This document shows, in pieces, positions 1 to 9,339 of a stretch of DNA of 64,000 nt. The position numbers and the translations under genes are program-made. The DNA is from an uncultured Pelagibacteraceae bacterium (GTDB taxonomy: Bacteria; Pseudomonadota; Alphaproteobacteria; Pelagibacterales; Pelagibacteraceae), in contig CACNIK010000001.1 of assembly GCA_902620525.1 (NCBI GenBank), positions 62,001 to 126,000 on the forward strand, given 5' to 3'. Numbering within the stretch: the stretch's first letter is position 1; each line of letters starts with the position of its first letter. The notes under the pieces were generated by a model. It was not told where the DNA came from. It searched no databases and saw nothing but the letters and a program-made list of their open reading frames with translations.

Positions 1-865
1 AGATCAAATTTATATTTTAAAAGACAGAGGTATAATCTCAGTTTTAGGTAAAGATTCTAAAGAATTTCTTCAAAACATAATTACGAATGACATTAATATT
101 GTTAATAAAGATAATAGTATTTTTTCAGGAATTTTTACTCCTCAAGGAAAATATCTTTATGAATTTTTTGTAATAAAATCAGATGACGGATATTATTTAG
201 ATAGTCCAGAAGAATATGTAGATGAATTAAAAATTTTTCTAGAAAAATATAAACTTAATTCGGATGTTAAAATTAATAGCGTTTCTAATAATTATGTTGT
301 GGGTGTGATTTCAAATGAAAAATTTGAGGAAATAAAAAAACAAGAGAATAAGAATACTCAAACCCTAATATATAGAGATAGCCCTGTTTATAAGGACCCG
401 CGATCAAAAAAATTGGGATCAAGAGTTTTATCAAATCTTGAAAAGTTATATCTAACCATAAAAAAATTAGCACTTAAAATTGAAGACAATAACAATTATT
501 TTAGTGTGGCTCATGAGGCTGGGGTACCAATTAAAAACTTGAGGGAATTACAAAATAACTTATTTGGACTTGAGGCTAATTTTGAGGATCTTTCAGCAAT
601 AGATTTTAAAAAAGGGTGTTATATAGGCCAAGAAAATACAGCAAGAATGAAATTAAAAAATAAAATAAGAAAGAAACTTTTGCCACTAATATCAGAAGAT
701 AATTTAAAAATTGGAAGCGAGATTACATTAAATGGTGACTCAATTGGTAAACTTTTAATTGGCAATCCTTACCCTTTTGGATTAATTAATATTTTCAATA
801 AAAATTTATCGGAATTAAAAAATAAAGAAATTTTAGTGGGTAAACAAAAAGCAAAAATAATTTAA
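1..865 (+). CDS. ygfZ: YgfZ/GcvT-like folate-binding protein, 5' end outside window
   Basis: This is the C-terminal part of a YgfZ-family protein, a tetrahydrofolate-binding relative of the glycine-cleavage T protein that supports repair or assembly of certain Fe-S enzymes. The reading frame is open from base 2, so the true start lies upstream; the in-frame GTG at 299 is internal. The diagnostic family signature KGCYIGQE is present near the middle of the visible part, followed by the usual C-terminal barrel region. It ends two bases before the racemase gene, so the two are probably co-transcribed. Family assignment rests on the signature; the exact client enzymes are not visible from sequence. 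Confidence 0.85.
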   Translation, partial: DQIYILKDRGIISVLGKDSKEFLQNIITNDINIVNKDNSIFSGIFTPQGKYLYEFFVIKSDDGYYLDSPEEYVDELKIFLEKYKLNSDVKINSVSNNYVVGVISNEKFEEIKKQENKNTQTLIYRDSPVYKDPRSKKLGSRVLSNLEKLYLTIKKLALKIEDNNNYFSVAHEAGVPIKNLRELQNNLFGLEANFEDLSAIDFKKGCYIGQENTARMKLKNKIRKKLLPLISEDNLKIGSEITLNGDSIGKLLIGNPYPFGLINIFNKNLSELKNKEILVGKQKAKII

Positions 866-867
866 TT

Positions 868-1575
868 ATGATAGGGATTTTAGGTGGCATGGGTACTCAA
901 GCTGGTTTAGATTTTTCCACGAAGTTGGCAAAATTATATAGAGGGAAACTAGATCAAAAATACCCAATTTTTGTTTTATATAATAAGTCTGATGTACCTA
1001 AAAGATTGAGTGACAAAAAAGTTTATAAGAAAGTTTATAGAAGTTTATACCAAGGTTGTATTTTTTTACAAAAAAATAATTGTAAATTCATTACTATTCC
1101 ATGTAATACCGCACATCATTGGTTCGATGATTTAAAAAAAAACGTAAAGATTCCAATACTTAGTATGCCTAAAGAAGTATTTGCGTTTGCTAAAAAAAAT
1201 TGCGCTCGTGGATCTAAAGTTGGAATTCTGGCAACTGAAAGTACACTTAGTACTAAAATCTATCACAAATTTTTTGAAAAAAGATATAATTTAATTGAGC
1301 CAACACAAAACTTACAAAAAAGAAATGTAAATAAGTCTATTAACTTCGTTAAAAAAGGTAAGGTGAAAGAGGCAGAAAAAGTAATTAAGCCAGTTATAAA
1401 ATATCTTTTAAAAATGAAATGTAAAAAAATTATTCTTGCTTGCACTGAACTTCCTGTAGCAATATTTGCTTATAAGTCTTTTAAAAAAGTAAAATCATCA
1501 AAAACTTTTTTTGATCCTAATTTAATTTTAGCAAAAGCAGCGATGAAAAAATATAATTTAAAGAGCACTAAGTAG
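868..1575 (+). CDS. Aspartate/glutamate racemase family protein
   Basis: A 235-residue member of the Asp/Glu/hydantoin racemase superfamily, most like PLP-independent aspartate racemases. It opens with the family start MIGILGGMG. It carries both catalytic cysteine motifs, PCNTAHHW (Cys79) and ACTELP (Cys192), which would act as the acid/base pair interconverting L- and D-amino acids. It starts two bases after ygfZ, suggesting one transcript. Substrate (aspartate, glutamate or another amino acid) cannot be decided; MurI would also share these cysteines, but the N-terminal motif and length fit the aspartate-racemase group better. Confidence 0.8.
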   Translation: MIGILGGMGTQAGLDFSTKLAKLYRGKLDQKYPIFVLYNKSDVPKRLSDKKVYKKVYRSLYQGCIFLQKNNCKFITIPCNTAHHWFDDLKKNVKIPILSMPKEVFAFAKKNCARGSKVGILATESTLSTKIYHKFFEKRYNLIEPTQNLQKRNVNKSINFVKKGKVKEAEKVIKPVIKYLLKMKCKKIILACTELPVAIFAYKSFKKVKSSKTFFDPNLILAKAAMKKYNLKSTK

Positions 1576-1677
1576 TCTCGATAGTGATGCCAAAATACCA
1601 TAACCACTTAACTCTATAAATAATACAATAAGGACAATAAGAATTATCTTTCTTCTTTTTCTAATAAACTCGACCAT
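1558..1677 (-). CDS. Possible 39-residue single-pass membrane protein
   Basis: A short ATG-initiated frame encoding 39 residues. A basic N-terminus (RKRRK at residues 6-10) is followed by an uninterrupted hydrophobic segment (about residues 11-23) and a mildly amphipathic tail, the layout of a small N-in membrane peptide. It lies in the gap between the racemase and fhs and overlaps the racemase stop by 18 bases on the opposite strand. No strong Shine-Dalgarno is seen and no family is recognised. The charge pattern and the otherwise unexplained gap support it, but a chance frame cannot be excluded. Confidence 0.4.
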   Translation of the reverse strand: MVEFIRKRRKIILIVLIVLFIELSGYGILASLSRLLSAL

Positions 1678-1766
1678 TTTGAACAATAACACATTTCTTA
1701 TAATGGCTAAATTGAAAAAATAATGATTTGTATACACAGGTTTAATTTTTATATATAGGAGTTCTA

Positions 1767-3452
1767 ATGGTTAAAATTAAGTCTGATATTGAAATTGCTA
1801 GAAAAGCAAAGATGCAGCCGATCGGTAATATTTTGAAAAAGTTTAAAATTCCTGACACTCCTTTTGCTTTTAGCCCAATGGGCCGCCATGTAGCAAAAAT
1901 AAATTTAAGATATATTAAAACACTTAAAGAAAAAGAAAAAAATCTAGTGCTGGTAACTGCAATTACACCAACTCCTGCTGGAGAAGGCAAAACGACTACC
2001 TCGGTTGGATTAAATGATGGTTTGAATAAGATTGGAATGAAATCAATTGTTTGTTTAAGAGAACCAAGTTTAGGTCCGTCATTTGGTATGAAAGGTGGAG
2101 CTGCTGGAGGTGGTTATGCTCAAGTAGTACCAATGGAAAGAATTAATTTGCATTTTACAGGGGATTTTCACGCTATTACAACTGCTCATAATTTATTATC
2201 AGCGTTAATTGATAATCATATTTATTGGGGGAATAAATTGAATATAGACATAGAAAATATTGTTTGGAAAAGAGTCGTAGATTTAAATGATAGAAGTTTA
2301 AGAAAAATAAAAATTAATTTAGAGCAGCTTAAAGCTAACCATCCCAGAAATGATAGTTTTGATATTACTGTAGCCTCTGAGGTCATGGCTATTTTCTGTT
2401 TATCAAATGACATTGGTGAATTAGAGAGAAAAATTGGAAATATTACAATTGCATATACAAAAAACAAAAAACCTATTTTTGCAAAAGATTTAAAAGCTCA
2501 AGGACCCATGACAGTATTATTAAAAGAGGCGTTTAGACCAAATGCAGTTCAAACTTTAGAGAATAATCTTGCAATTATCCATGGTGGTCCTTTTGCAAAT
2601 ATTGCTCATGGATGTAATTCAATCTTAGCTACTAAAACTGCATTAAGATTGTCAGATTACGTAATTACTGAAGCAGGATTTGGTGCAGATTTAGGGGCAG
2701 AAAAGTTTTTAGATATTAAATGTCGAAAAGCAGGTCTTCAACCGAAATGCGTTGTCCTCGTTGCAACAATTAGGGCGCTAAAAATGCATGGAGGTGTTTT
2801 AAAAGAAAATTTAAAAAAAGAAAATTTGAATGCGCTTAAAAAAGGTCTTCCAAATCTAGAGAGGCATATTGAAAATATAAAAAAATTTGGATTAGATCTT
2901 ATTGTAGCTATAAATCGGTTTGAAACAGACACTAAAAAAGAAATTGAAATAGTTGAGGATTTTTGCGCTAATTTGAATATTAAAGTGAGCCTTTGTACTC
3001 ACTGGGCACATGGCGGGAAAGGTACGAAAGATTTAGCTGAAAAGGTTGTAAAGCTATGTAAAAAAACAAAAAAATCAAAATTTAACTTTATTTACAATGA
3101 TAAAAATTCATTAACAAAAAAAATTGAAATTATTGCAAGCGAGATTTATAGAGCAAGTGGTGTTGAATATACAAAAGAGGCTAAAAACCAACTTAATAAA
3201 ATAGAAAAAGCGGGGTACTCAAATTTTCCAATTTGTATAGCCAAAACACAATATAGTTTTTCAGTAGATCCTAAATTAAAAGGGGCGCCTATAGGACACA
3301 ATTTAAAAGTAAGAGATGTGAGATTGTCTAGTGGTGTCGAATTTGTGGTAGTAATTTGTGGATCGATAATGACGATGCCAGGATTACCAAGAGTACCTTC
3401 TGCTGATAAAATTAGATTAAATAAAAAAGGTGATATTGAAGGTTTGTTTTAA
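1767..3452 (+). CDS. fhs: Formate-tetrahydrofolate ligase
   Basis: Full-length (561 residues) formyltetrahydrofolate synthetase, which uses ATP to join formate and tetrahydrofolate to 10-formyl-THF. The ATP-binding loop [12 protein letters not shown] is at residues 67-78, followed by the highly conserved [20 protein letters not shown] stretch and the C-terminal [11 protein letters not shown] signature. The start is supported by an AGGAG six bases ahead of the ATG. It faces the formate dehydrogenase gene with a single base between stop codons. Together they suggest interconversion of C1 units and formate, consistent with C1 oxidation described in SAR11. Confidence 0.97.
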   Translation: MVKIKSDIEIARKAKMQPIGNILKKFKIPDTPFAFSPMGRHVAKINLRYIKTLKEKEKNLVLVTAITPTPAGEGKTTTSVGLNDGLNKIGMKSIVCLREPSLGPSFGMKGGAAGGGYAQVVPMERINLHFTGDFHAITTAHNLLSALIDNHIYWGNKLNIDIENIVWKRVVDLNDRSLRKIKINLEQLKANHPRNDSFDITVASEVMAIFCLSNDIGELERKIGNITIAYTKNKKPIFAKDLKAQGPMTVLLKEAFRPNAVQTLENNLAIIHGGPFANIAHGCNSILATKTALRLSDYVITEAGFGADLGAEKFLDIKCRKAGLQPKCVVLVATIRALKMHGGVLKENLKKENLNALKKGLPNLERHIENIKKFGLDLIVAINRFETDTKKEIEIVEDFCANLNIKVSLCTHWAHGGKGTKDLAEKVVKLCKKTKKSKFNFIYNDKNSLTKKIEIIASEIYRASGVEYTKEAKNQLNKIEKAGYSNFPICIAKTQYSFSVDPKLKGAPIGHNLKVRDVRLSSGVEFVVVICGSIMTMPGLPRVPSADKIRLNKKGDIEGLF

Positions 3453-3453
3453 A

Positions 3454-4653
3454 TTATTTTTTTTTATATTTAGCGGCTTCTTCAGATCCACCTGTTGCAC
3501 TTCCTTTGCTGTAGGAGTGGGCTCCCATTCCAGCTAACTGCCCGTCTTTAACAATTAAGTACTGTTCTCTAATTGGTTTTTTATCAAAAAAACATTCTAA
3601 GATTTCTCTTACACCAGCTGCATATCGAAATTGAGCTGACAAAGAAGTTCCTGATGTATGAGGTGTCATTCCATGATTTGGCATAGATCTCCATACATGA
3701 TCATTTGGCGCTGGTTGAGGAAACCAAACATCTCCAGCATATCCACTTAATTGACCAGACTCTAAGGCTTTGGCTATAGCTTCTCTATTACAAATTTTAC
3801 CTCTAGCTGTATTAATAATGTATGCACCTTTTTTCATTTTACTAATTAGTTGATCATCGAATAAGTTCTCGGTCTCAGGATGAAGAGGACAATTTATCGT
3901 TACGACGTCGCAAACTTTAACTAAAGACTCAACAGACTCATGGAACGTTAAGTTTAACTCTTTTTCGACTGAGTCTGGTAATTTGTGTCTATCAAAGTAA
4001 TGTAAATGAACATCGAAAGGTTTCATTTTTCTTAATGCATCTAAACCTATTCTTCCTGCTGCAACTGTGCCTACATGCATACCTTCTACATCGTAGGATC
4101 TTTGAACTGCATCAGCTATATTCCAGCCTCCGTCTTTAACGATTGAATGTTGGTTGTGGTAGTCTCTTACAAGAGATAAAATCATCATAACGATATGTTC
4201 TGCAACTGATCTTGAATTGCAGTATGTTACTTCAACTACATCTATTTTATTATCCATAGCTGCCTGCAAATCAACGTGATCAGAGCCGATACCTGCTGTA
4301 ATGGCCATTTTTAAATTTTTTGCAGACTCAATTTTTTCTTTAGTTAAGTAGTATGGCCAGAAGGGTTGGGATATTACTATGTCTGCATCAACAAGTTCTT
4401 TATCAGCTTTGCAACCTTTTGCGTCTTTATCAGATGTGACTACTAGCGTATGTCCGTTAGCCTCTAAAAATTTTCTTAAACCTAGTTCTCCAGATACACA
4501 CCCTAATAATTCTCCAGGTTTAAAATCTATTCCTTTAGGAGTTGGTAGTGACATACCATCTGGATATTTATCTAATTTTGGTAAACTTGATAAAGGGTAA
4601 CTTTTTGGCATCCCTTTTTTTGGATCATCGTAAAGAACGCAAAGTATTTTCAT
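3454..4653 (-). CDS. fdh: NAD-dependent formate dehydrogenase
   Basis: A 399-residue D-2-hydroxyacid-dehydrogenase-type enzyme oxidising formate to CO2 with NAD+. Catalytic residues match Pseudomonas sp. 101 formate dehydrogenase position for position: Asn146, Arg284, Asp308, Gln313 and His332 (PHTSG), plus Asp221-Arg222 at the cofactor site, indicating NAD rather than NADP preference. The dinucleotide-binding motif GTVAAGRIG is at 195-203. It needs no metal cofactor. It converges on fhs with a one-base gap, so formate released from 10-formyl-THF could be burnt for NADH. His332 sits in PHTSG where PHISG is more usual, a conservative-site variation of no obvious consequence. Confidence 0.96.
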   Translation of the reverse strand: MKILCVLYDDPKKGMPKSYPLSSLPKLDKYPDGMSLPTPKGIDFKPGELLGCVSGELGLRKFLEANGHTLVVTSDKDAKGCKADKELVDADIVISQPFWPYYLTKEKIESAKNLKMAITAGIGSDHVDLQAAMDNKIDVVEVTYCNSRSVAEHIVMMILSLVRDYHNQHSIVKDGGWNIADAVQRSYDVEGMHVGTVAAGRIGLDALRKMKPFDVHLHYFDRHKLPDSVEKELNLTFHESVESLVKVCDVVTINCPLHPETENLFDDQLISKMKKGAYIINTARGKICNREAIAKALESGQLSGYAGDVWFPQPAPNDHVWRSMPNHGMTPHTSGTSLSAQFRYAAGVREILECFFDKKPIREQYLIVKDGQLAGMGAHSYSKGSATGGSEEAAKYKKK

Positions 4654-4719
4654 AATGTCAGTTGACTATTTACTCTTATTAAAGTCAATTCTTATTTAGA
4701 CAGATATAGCGTAGTTTTT

Positions 4720-4804
4720 TGGTGCGGTCGGAGAGACTCGAACTCTCATGGGAAAACCCACACGGCCCTCAACCGTGCCTGTCTACCAATTTCAGCACGA
4801 CCGC
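4720..4804 (-). tRNA. tRNA-Leu (anticodon GAG)
   Basis: An 85-base class II tRNA read on the minus strand. The acceptor GCGGTCG pairs with CGACCGC, the anticodon arm is CACGG-TTGAGGG-CCGTG giving anticodon GAG, a long variable arm is present, the T loop is canonical (TTCGAGT) and CCA is encoded. It lies between the divergently arranged fdh and nadA genes. Confidence 0.95.
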
Positions 4805-4865
4805 ATAATTTATGCGACAATAAATGAATGACAATTATTGTTCAAGTTGATAGACTGGAATTAGT

Positions 4866-5855
4866 ATGTCTGTACAGCAAGAAAATATAAAAAGTTCCGA
4901 AGAGATCTATAAAAAAATCTCAAAATTTGTGCCAGATGTCGAATGGAAGATACATCAGCCTCTTATAGAAAAAATAAATAAACTCAAAAAAGAAAAAAAC
5001 GCTATAATTTTAGCTCATAATTATCAGACGCCAGAAATTTATCATGGAGTGGCTGATATTGCAGCAGACTCTCTGGCGCTTGCAGTAGAAGCTTCAAAAA
5101 CTACAGCAGATAAAATAATTATGTGTGGAGTTCATTTTATGGCTGAAACAGCAAAACTTATGAGCCCAAACAAAAAGGTTTTTCTACCAGATATGAAAGC
5201 TGGTTGTTCACTATCTACATCAATAACTGGAAAAGATGTAAGAATGTTAAAACAAAAGTATCCTGGAGTACCTGTGGTTTCGTATGTAAATACATCTGCA
5301 GATGTTAAAGCAGAGACTGACGTGTGTTGTACCTCTGCTAACGCTGTAAAAGTTGTGGAGTCTTTGAATGTCGATAGAGTAATTTTTTTGCCAGATCAAT
5401 ATTTAGCTGACTATGTTTCAAAAAATACAAAAGTAAAAATTATTTCATGGAAAGGGACATGTATAGTTCATGAACAATTTAGTGCAAAAGAAATCGAAGA
5501 TATTAAGAAACAAAATCCAGGAATTAAAGTAATTGCTCACCCAGAGTGTCCTCCAGATGTGATTAAAGCATCTGATTTTACAGGGTCAACTTCTGGGATG
5601 ATAAATTATGTAAAAGATAAGCAACCAAAAAAGGTTATGTTGGTAACTGAATGTTCGATGAGCGATAATGTTGAAGCAGACAATCCAAATGTTAGTTTCA
5701 TTAAACCTTGTAACCTATGCCCTTACATGAAGAAAATAGATTTAAAGAAAATACTTGATTGTTTAGAAAATGAAACAAATGAAATATTATTAGATGATAA
5801 AACAATTGAAGCTGCTAGAAAATCTGTAATTAGAATGACTGAAATTGGTCGTTAG
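4866..5855 (+). CDS. nadA: Quinolinate synthase
   Basis: A 329-residue NadA, which condenses iminoaspartate with dihydroxyacetone phosphate to quinolinate, the pyridine ring precursor of NAD. The N-terminal AHNYQ motif (50-54) and the repeated-domain motifs are intact. Probable [4Fe-4S] ligands are Cys87 (MCGVHFMAET), Cys199 (WKGTCIVHE) and Cys285 (CNLCPYMK), judged from spacing in other NadA proteins. It runs directly into nadC. No nadB (aspartate oxidase) accompanies the pair, so the iminoaspartate source is encoded elsewhere or differs. Confidence 0.96.
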   Translation: MSVQQENIKSSEEIYKKISKFVPDVEWKIHQPLIEKINKLKKEKNAIILAHNYQTPEIYHGVADIAADSLALAVEASKTTADKIIMCGVHFMAETAKLMSPNKKVFLPDMKAGCSLSTSITGKDVRMLKQKYPGVPVVSYVNTSADVKAETDVCCTSANAVKVVESLNVDRVIFLPDQYLADYVSKNTKVKIISWKGTCIVHEQFSAKEIEDIKKQNPGIKVIAHPECPPDVIKASDFTGSTSGMINYVKDKQPKKVMLVTECSMSDNVEADNPNVSFIKPCNLCPYMKKIDLKKILDCLENETNEILLDDKTIEAARKSVIRMTEIGR

Positions 5856-5859
5856 ATCA

Positions 5860-6690
5860 GTGCAAAAAATAAATCATAAGTATATAAATTCTGTAGTTAA
5901 AAAAGCCTTAAAGGAAGATCTCAAGCCAATGGGTGATATCACTACTAGACTTGTAAAATTTAGTAATAAAAAAATTACAGCCAAAATAATAGCCAAGCAG
6001 GATGGAGTAATAGCAGGTATAGAATTTTGCAAACAAGCGTTTAAATTGATTGGAAAAGAGTCAATTTTTAAATCTAAAATAAAAGATGGTGAGTTTATCA
6101 AAAAAAATAAAGTTATAGCTGAAATTTTAGCAAATACAAAAACTATACTTACAGCTGAAAGAACGGCTTTAAATTTTTTAAACCATGCCTCAGGAATAGC
6201 TACTACAACTAATAATTTTGTTAAAAGAGTTGGCAAAAAAACTAAAATTTGTTGTACAAGAAAAACAACTCCAAATTTAAGGTTATTAGAAAAATATGCA
6301 GTCAAACAAGGTGGGGGTTTTAATCATAGGTACAATTTAAGCGATGAAATTTTAATCAAAGATAATCATATAAAGGCTGCTAAAGATTTGAAAAGACTTG
6401 TTTCTAGAGCCTCTAAATCTAAAAAAGTTGTTACGGTTGAAATTGAAAACGTAAGTCAATTAAAAAAAATATTGGGACTAAAATTCAAAAGGGTTCTATT
6501 TGACAATATGAATATTGTTCAACTAAAAAAATGTCTTAAAATTTGTAATAGAAAATACGAAACTGAGTATTCTGGCAACGCTAATTTAGGAAATATAAGA
6601 AAAATAGCTAAAACTGGAATAAATAGAATTTCTGTGGGTGCTATAACTCATAGCGCTAAAGCTTTTGACACAAGTTTGTTACTTGGATAA
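5860..6690 (+). CDS. nadC: Nicotinate-nucleotide pyrophosphorylase (carboxylating)
   Basis: NadC converts quinolinate and PRPP to nicotinate mononucleotide, the step after NadA. Conserved blocks include TAERTALNFL, the CTRKTTP loop and GGGFNHRYNLSD for PRPP/quinolinate binding, and SVGAITHS at the end. I place the start at GTG 5860 (276 residues). A TTG at 5845 would add five residues and overlap nadA by 11 bases; the homologous N-terminus seems to begin after that. The 3' end overlaps the convergent ppdK gene by 12 bases, leaving no room for a terminator. Confidence 0.93.
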   Translation: MQKINHKYINSVVKKALKEDLKPMGDITTRLVKFSNKKITAKIIAKQDGVIAGIEFCKQAFKLIGKESIFKSKIKDGEFIKKNKVIAEILANTKTILTAERTALNFLNHASGIATTTNNFVKRVGKKTKICCTRKTTPNLRLLEKYAVKQGGGFNHRYNLSDEILIKDNHIKAAKDLKRLVSRASKSKKVVTVEIENVSQLKKILGLKFKRVLFDNMNIVQLKKCLKICNRKYETEYSGNANLGNIRKIAKTGINRISVGAITHSAKAFDTSLLLG

Positions 6691-9339
6691 TTCTGCTTGA
6701 GCTGCAGCTAATCTCGCTACCGGTACTCTAAAAGGAGAACAAGATACATAATCCAAACCAGTTTTAGAACAAAATTCTATACTTTTAGGATCACCCCCAT
6801 GTTCACCGCAAATTCCAAGTTTAATATTTTTATTTGTTTTTCTCCCTCTTAAAGAGGCTATCTCGACTAATTCTCCTACTCCATTTTGATCAATGCTCAC
6901 AAACGGGTCTACATCAAAAATTTTGTTATCAATATAATCATTTAAAAATTTACCAGAGTCATCTCTGCTTATACCAAATGTTGTTTGGGTTAAATCGTTA
7001 GTACCAAAACTAAAAAAATCCGCGTGTTTAGAGATATTTTTTGCCTGTAACGCTGCTCTGGGTAATTCGATCATTGTACCAACAGTGTAATCTAATTTTA
7101 CTTTATTTTTTATTTCCATTTCTTTAGCTACTCGATTTACCAATGATCGCATTATTTTTAATTCAGATTCAATTGAAACCAATGGAATCATAATTTCTAT
7201 AAAAGCAGATTTTATTTTTTCTTTTTTAAGTTCAATTATTGCCTCGAAAATAGCTCTGCACTGCATTTCATAAATCTCAGGGAAAGATATACCTAGTCTA
7301 CAACCTCTGTGGCCAAGCATCGGATTTTCCTCATGTAGTTCTGATATTCTATCTCGAATTTCTTTAGATGCTAAATTTAAGGATCTAGCTACTTCGTCAA
7401 CATCTTTATCTGCCTTAGGTAAAAATTCGTGTAATGGTGGATCTAATAATCTTACAGTAACAGGTAGGCCTGACATTACTTTAAAGATTTTTTTGAAATC
7501 TTCTTTTTGATAAGGCAAAAGTTTTGATAATGCATGAAGTCTGTCTTCATTTGATCTAGAAAGAATCATTTGTCTTACTGATAATATTCTATCTTCATCA
7601 AAAAACATGTGTTCAGTTCTACATAGCCCTATTCCTTCTGCACCAAAATCTATAGCTGTTTTGCTATCTTGTTCAGTCTCAGCATTAGTTCTTATTTTTA
7701 ATTTTCTGAATCCATCTGCCCATTTCATTATTGTTGAAAAATATCCTGAAATTTCAGGTTTTACTGTTGGAACTAAGCCTTTCATAATTTTTCCGCTTCC
7801 CCCATCAATTGTTATGATTTCACCTTCTTTTATAATTTCGTTACCTGCTTTAAATTGTTTGTTCTCATAATCAATCGTTATCTCACTTGATCCCGAAACA
7901 CATGGTCGACCCATTCCCCTTGCGACTACAGCAGCATGACTGGTCATTCCACCTCTCGCAGTTAAAATACCTTTTGCAGCATGCATTCCATGAATATCTT
8001 CTGGAGATGTTTCTAATCTAACCAAAATTGTATCTTGCATCATATTATTTAATTTTTCCGCTTCGTCAGCAGTAAAAACAACTTTACCGCTCGCTGCACC
8101 AGGCGATGCGGGTAAACCAGATGCTATTATCTCTTTTTTAACTTTGTCATCTAAAGTGGGATGTAAAAGTGTATCAATGGTATTTGGATCTATTCTTAGT
8201 ATTGCTTCTTTTCGAGAAATTAATTTTTCCTTAACCATATCAACTGCAATTTTAATTCCTGCTTTAGCAGTTCTTTTTCCAGATCTTGTTTGAAGCATCC
8301 ATAGTTTATTGTTTTCAACTGTAAATTCAATGTCTTGCATATCTCTGTAATGTTTTTCTAATTTAATAAAAACTTTTTCTAACTCTTTATAAGCGTGGGG
8401 CATTGCTTCTTGCATTGACAGTTCTTTTGAACCTGATTCTTTTTTTGATTTTTTTGTAATATATTGTGGTGTTCTTGTGCCAGCAACCACGTCCTCGCCT
8501 TGAGCATTAATTAAATATTCCCCGAAAAATGAATTTTCACCAGTAGACGGGTTTCTTGTGAAAGCTACTCCAGTAGCACAATCATTACCCATGTTTCCAA
8601 AGACCATAGCCTGAACATTTACAGCTGTTCCCCATTCATCAGGTATTCTATTAAGTTTTCTATAAGTTTTTGCTCTTTGACTGTCCCAAGATCTAAATAC
8701 TGAGCTAATTGCCTCAATTAATTGTTCATTAACATCTTGAGGAAAATTTTTTCCAGTTTTTTCTTTTACTAATTTTTTAAAATTTTCAATTAATCCATCC
8801 CAATCAGAAGCATCAATTTCTGTATCTTGCAGAACGCCTTTTGTAAGTTTGAAATTGTCTATCATTTCTTCAAATAGGTGGCCTTCTACTCCCATTACTA
8901 CATTGCCGAACATTTGAATAAATCTTCTATAACTATCTTTTGCAAAGCGAGGATTGTTTGATTTTGTGGCTAGTGCATTTACTGTTTTATCATTTAAACC
9001 TAAATTTAAAATAGTATCCATCATCCCTGGCATCGAGATTCTTGCACCAGACCTAACAGAAACTAAAAGCGGATTTTTCAAATCTCCAAATTTTTTTAAT
9101 GTTTTTTTTTCAATCTTTTTTATCTCAGCCTTAATTTGAGATAAAATTTTAGTAGGTAATTTTTTTTTATTTAAATAAAAAATATCACAGACTTCTGTGG
9201 TAATTGTAAAGCCAGGAGGCACAGGTAGGCCAAGCTTTCCCATTTCAGCTAAATTAGCTCCTTTACCACCTAACAAGTTTTTTTTATTTTTAAGTTTACT
9301 AATCTTTTTATCATCAAAACTGAAAATAAATTGTTTCAC
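6679..9339 (-). CDS. ppdK: Pyruvate, phosphate dikinase
   Basis: An 886-residue PPDK interconverting pyruvate, ATP and phosphate with phosphoenolpyruvate, AMP and pyrophosphate. It has an N-terminal nucleotide domain (GGKGANLAEM at 24-33), a phosphohistidine domain with the carrier His468 in GGMTSHAAVVARG, and a C-terminal PEP/pyruvate barrel with the acid Cys in GICGEHGGDP. It can serve gluconeogenesis or, running in reverse, replace pyruvate kinase; the latter is often inferred in SAR11. It overlaps glyS by four bases upstream, so translational coupling in a glyQ-glyS-ppdK transcript is likely. Confidence 0.97.
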   Translation of the reverse strand: MKQFIFSFDDKKISKLKNKKNLLGGKGANLAEMGKLGLPVPPGFTITTEVCDIFYLNKKKLPTKILSQIKAEIKKIEKKTLKKFGDLKNPLLVSVRSGARISMPGMMDTILNLGLNDKTVNALATKSNNPRFAKDSYRRFIQMFGNVVMGVEGHLFEEMIDNFKLTKGVLQDTEIDASDWDGLIENFKKLVKEKTGKNFPQDVNEQLIEAISSVFRSWDSQRAKTYRKLNRIPDEWGTAVNVQAMVFGNMGNDCATGVAFTRNPSTGENSFFGEYLINAQGEDVVAGTRTPQYITKKSKKESGSKELSMQEAMPHAYKELEKVFIKLEKHYRDMQDIEFTVENNKLWMLQTRSGKRTAKAGIKIAVDMVKEKLISRKEAILRIDPNTIDTLLHPTLDDKVKKEIIASGLPASPGAASGKVVFTADEAEKLNNMMQDTILVRLETSPEDIHGMHAAKGILTARGGMTSHAAVVARGMGRPCVSGSSEITIDYENKQFKAGNEIIKEGEIITIDGGSGKIMKGLVPTVKPEISGYFSTIMKWADGFRKLKIRTNAETEQDSKTAIDFGAEGIGLCRTEHMFFDEDRILSVRQMILSRSNEDRLHALSKLLPYQKEDFKKIFKVMSGLPVTVRLLDPPLHEFLPKADKDVDEVARSLNLASKEIRDRISELHEENPMLGHRGCRLGISFPEIYEMQCRAIFEAIIELKKEKIKSAFIEIMIPLVSIESELKIMRSLVNRVAKEMEIKNKVKLDYTVGTMIELPRAALQAKNISKHADFFSFGTNDLTQTTFGISRDDSGKFLNDYIDNKIFDVDPFVSIDQNGVGELVEIASLRGRKTNKNIKLGICGEHGGDPKSIEFCSKTGLDYVSCSPFRVPVARLAAAQAELSK

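Noticed and set aside
1728-1755. TTGTAT/TATATA as a promoter of fhs
   Set aside because: Transcription from it would begin after the Shine-Dalgarno sequence. A TATAAT at 1699-1704 is better placed but has no convincing -35, so neither is listed.
4664-4691. TTGACT...AGTCAA inverted arms upstream of fdh as an operator
   Set aside because: Arms of six bases at a 15-base distance are common by chance in DNA this AT-rich, and no second copy was seen.
5463-5472. Perfect palindrome GTTCATGAAC within nadA, similar to the island repeats
   Set aside because: It lacks the five-base centre, so half-site spacing differs, and it lies inside a coding region.
5874-6305. 143-residue minus-strand frame opposite nadC
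   Set aside because: Apparent hydrophobicity is the reverse complement of lysine-rich nadC code; no independent signals.
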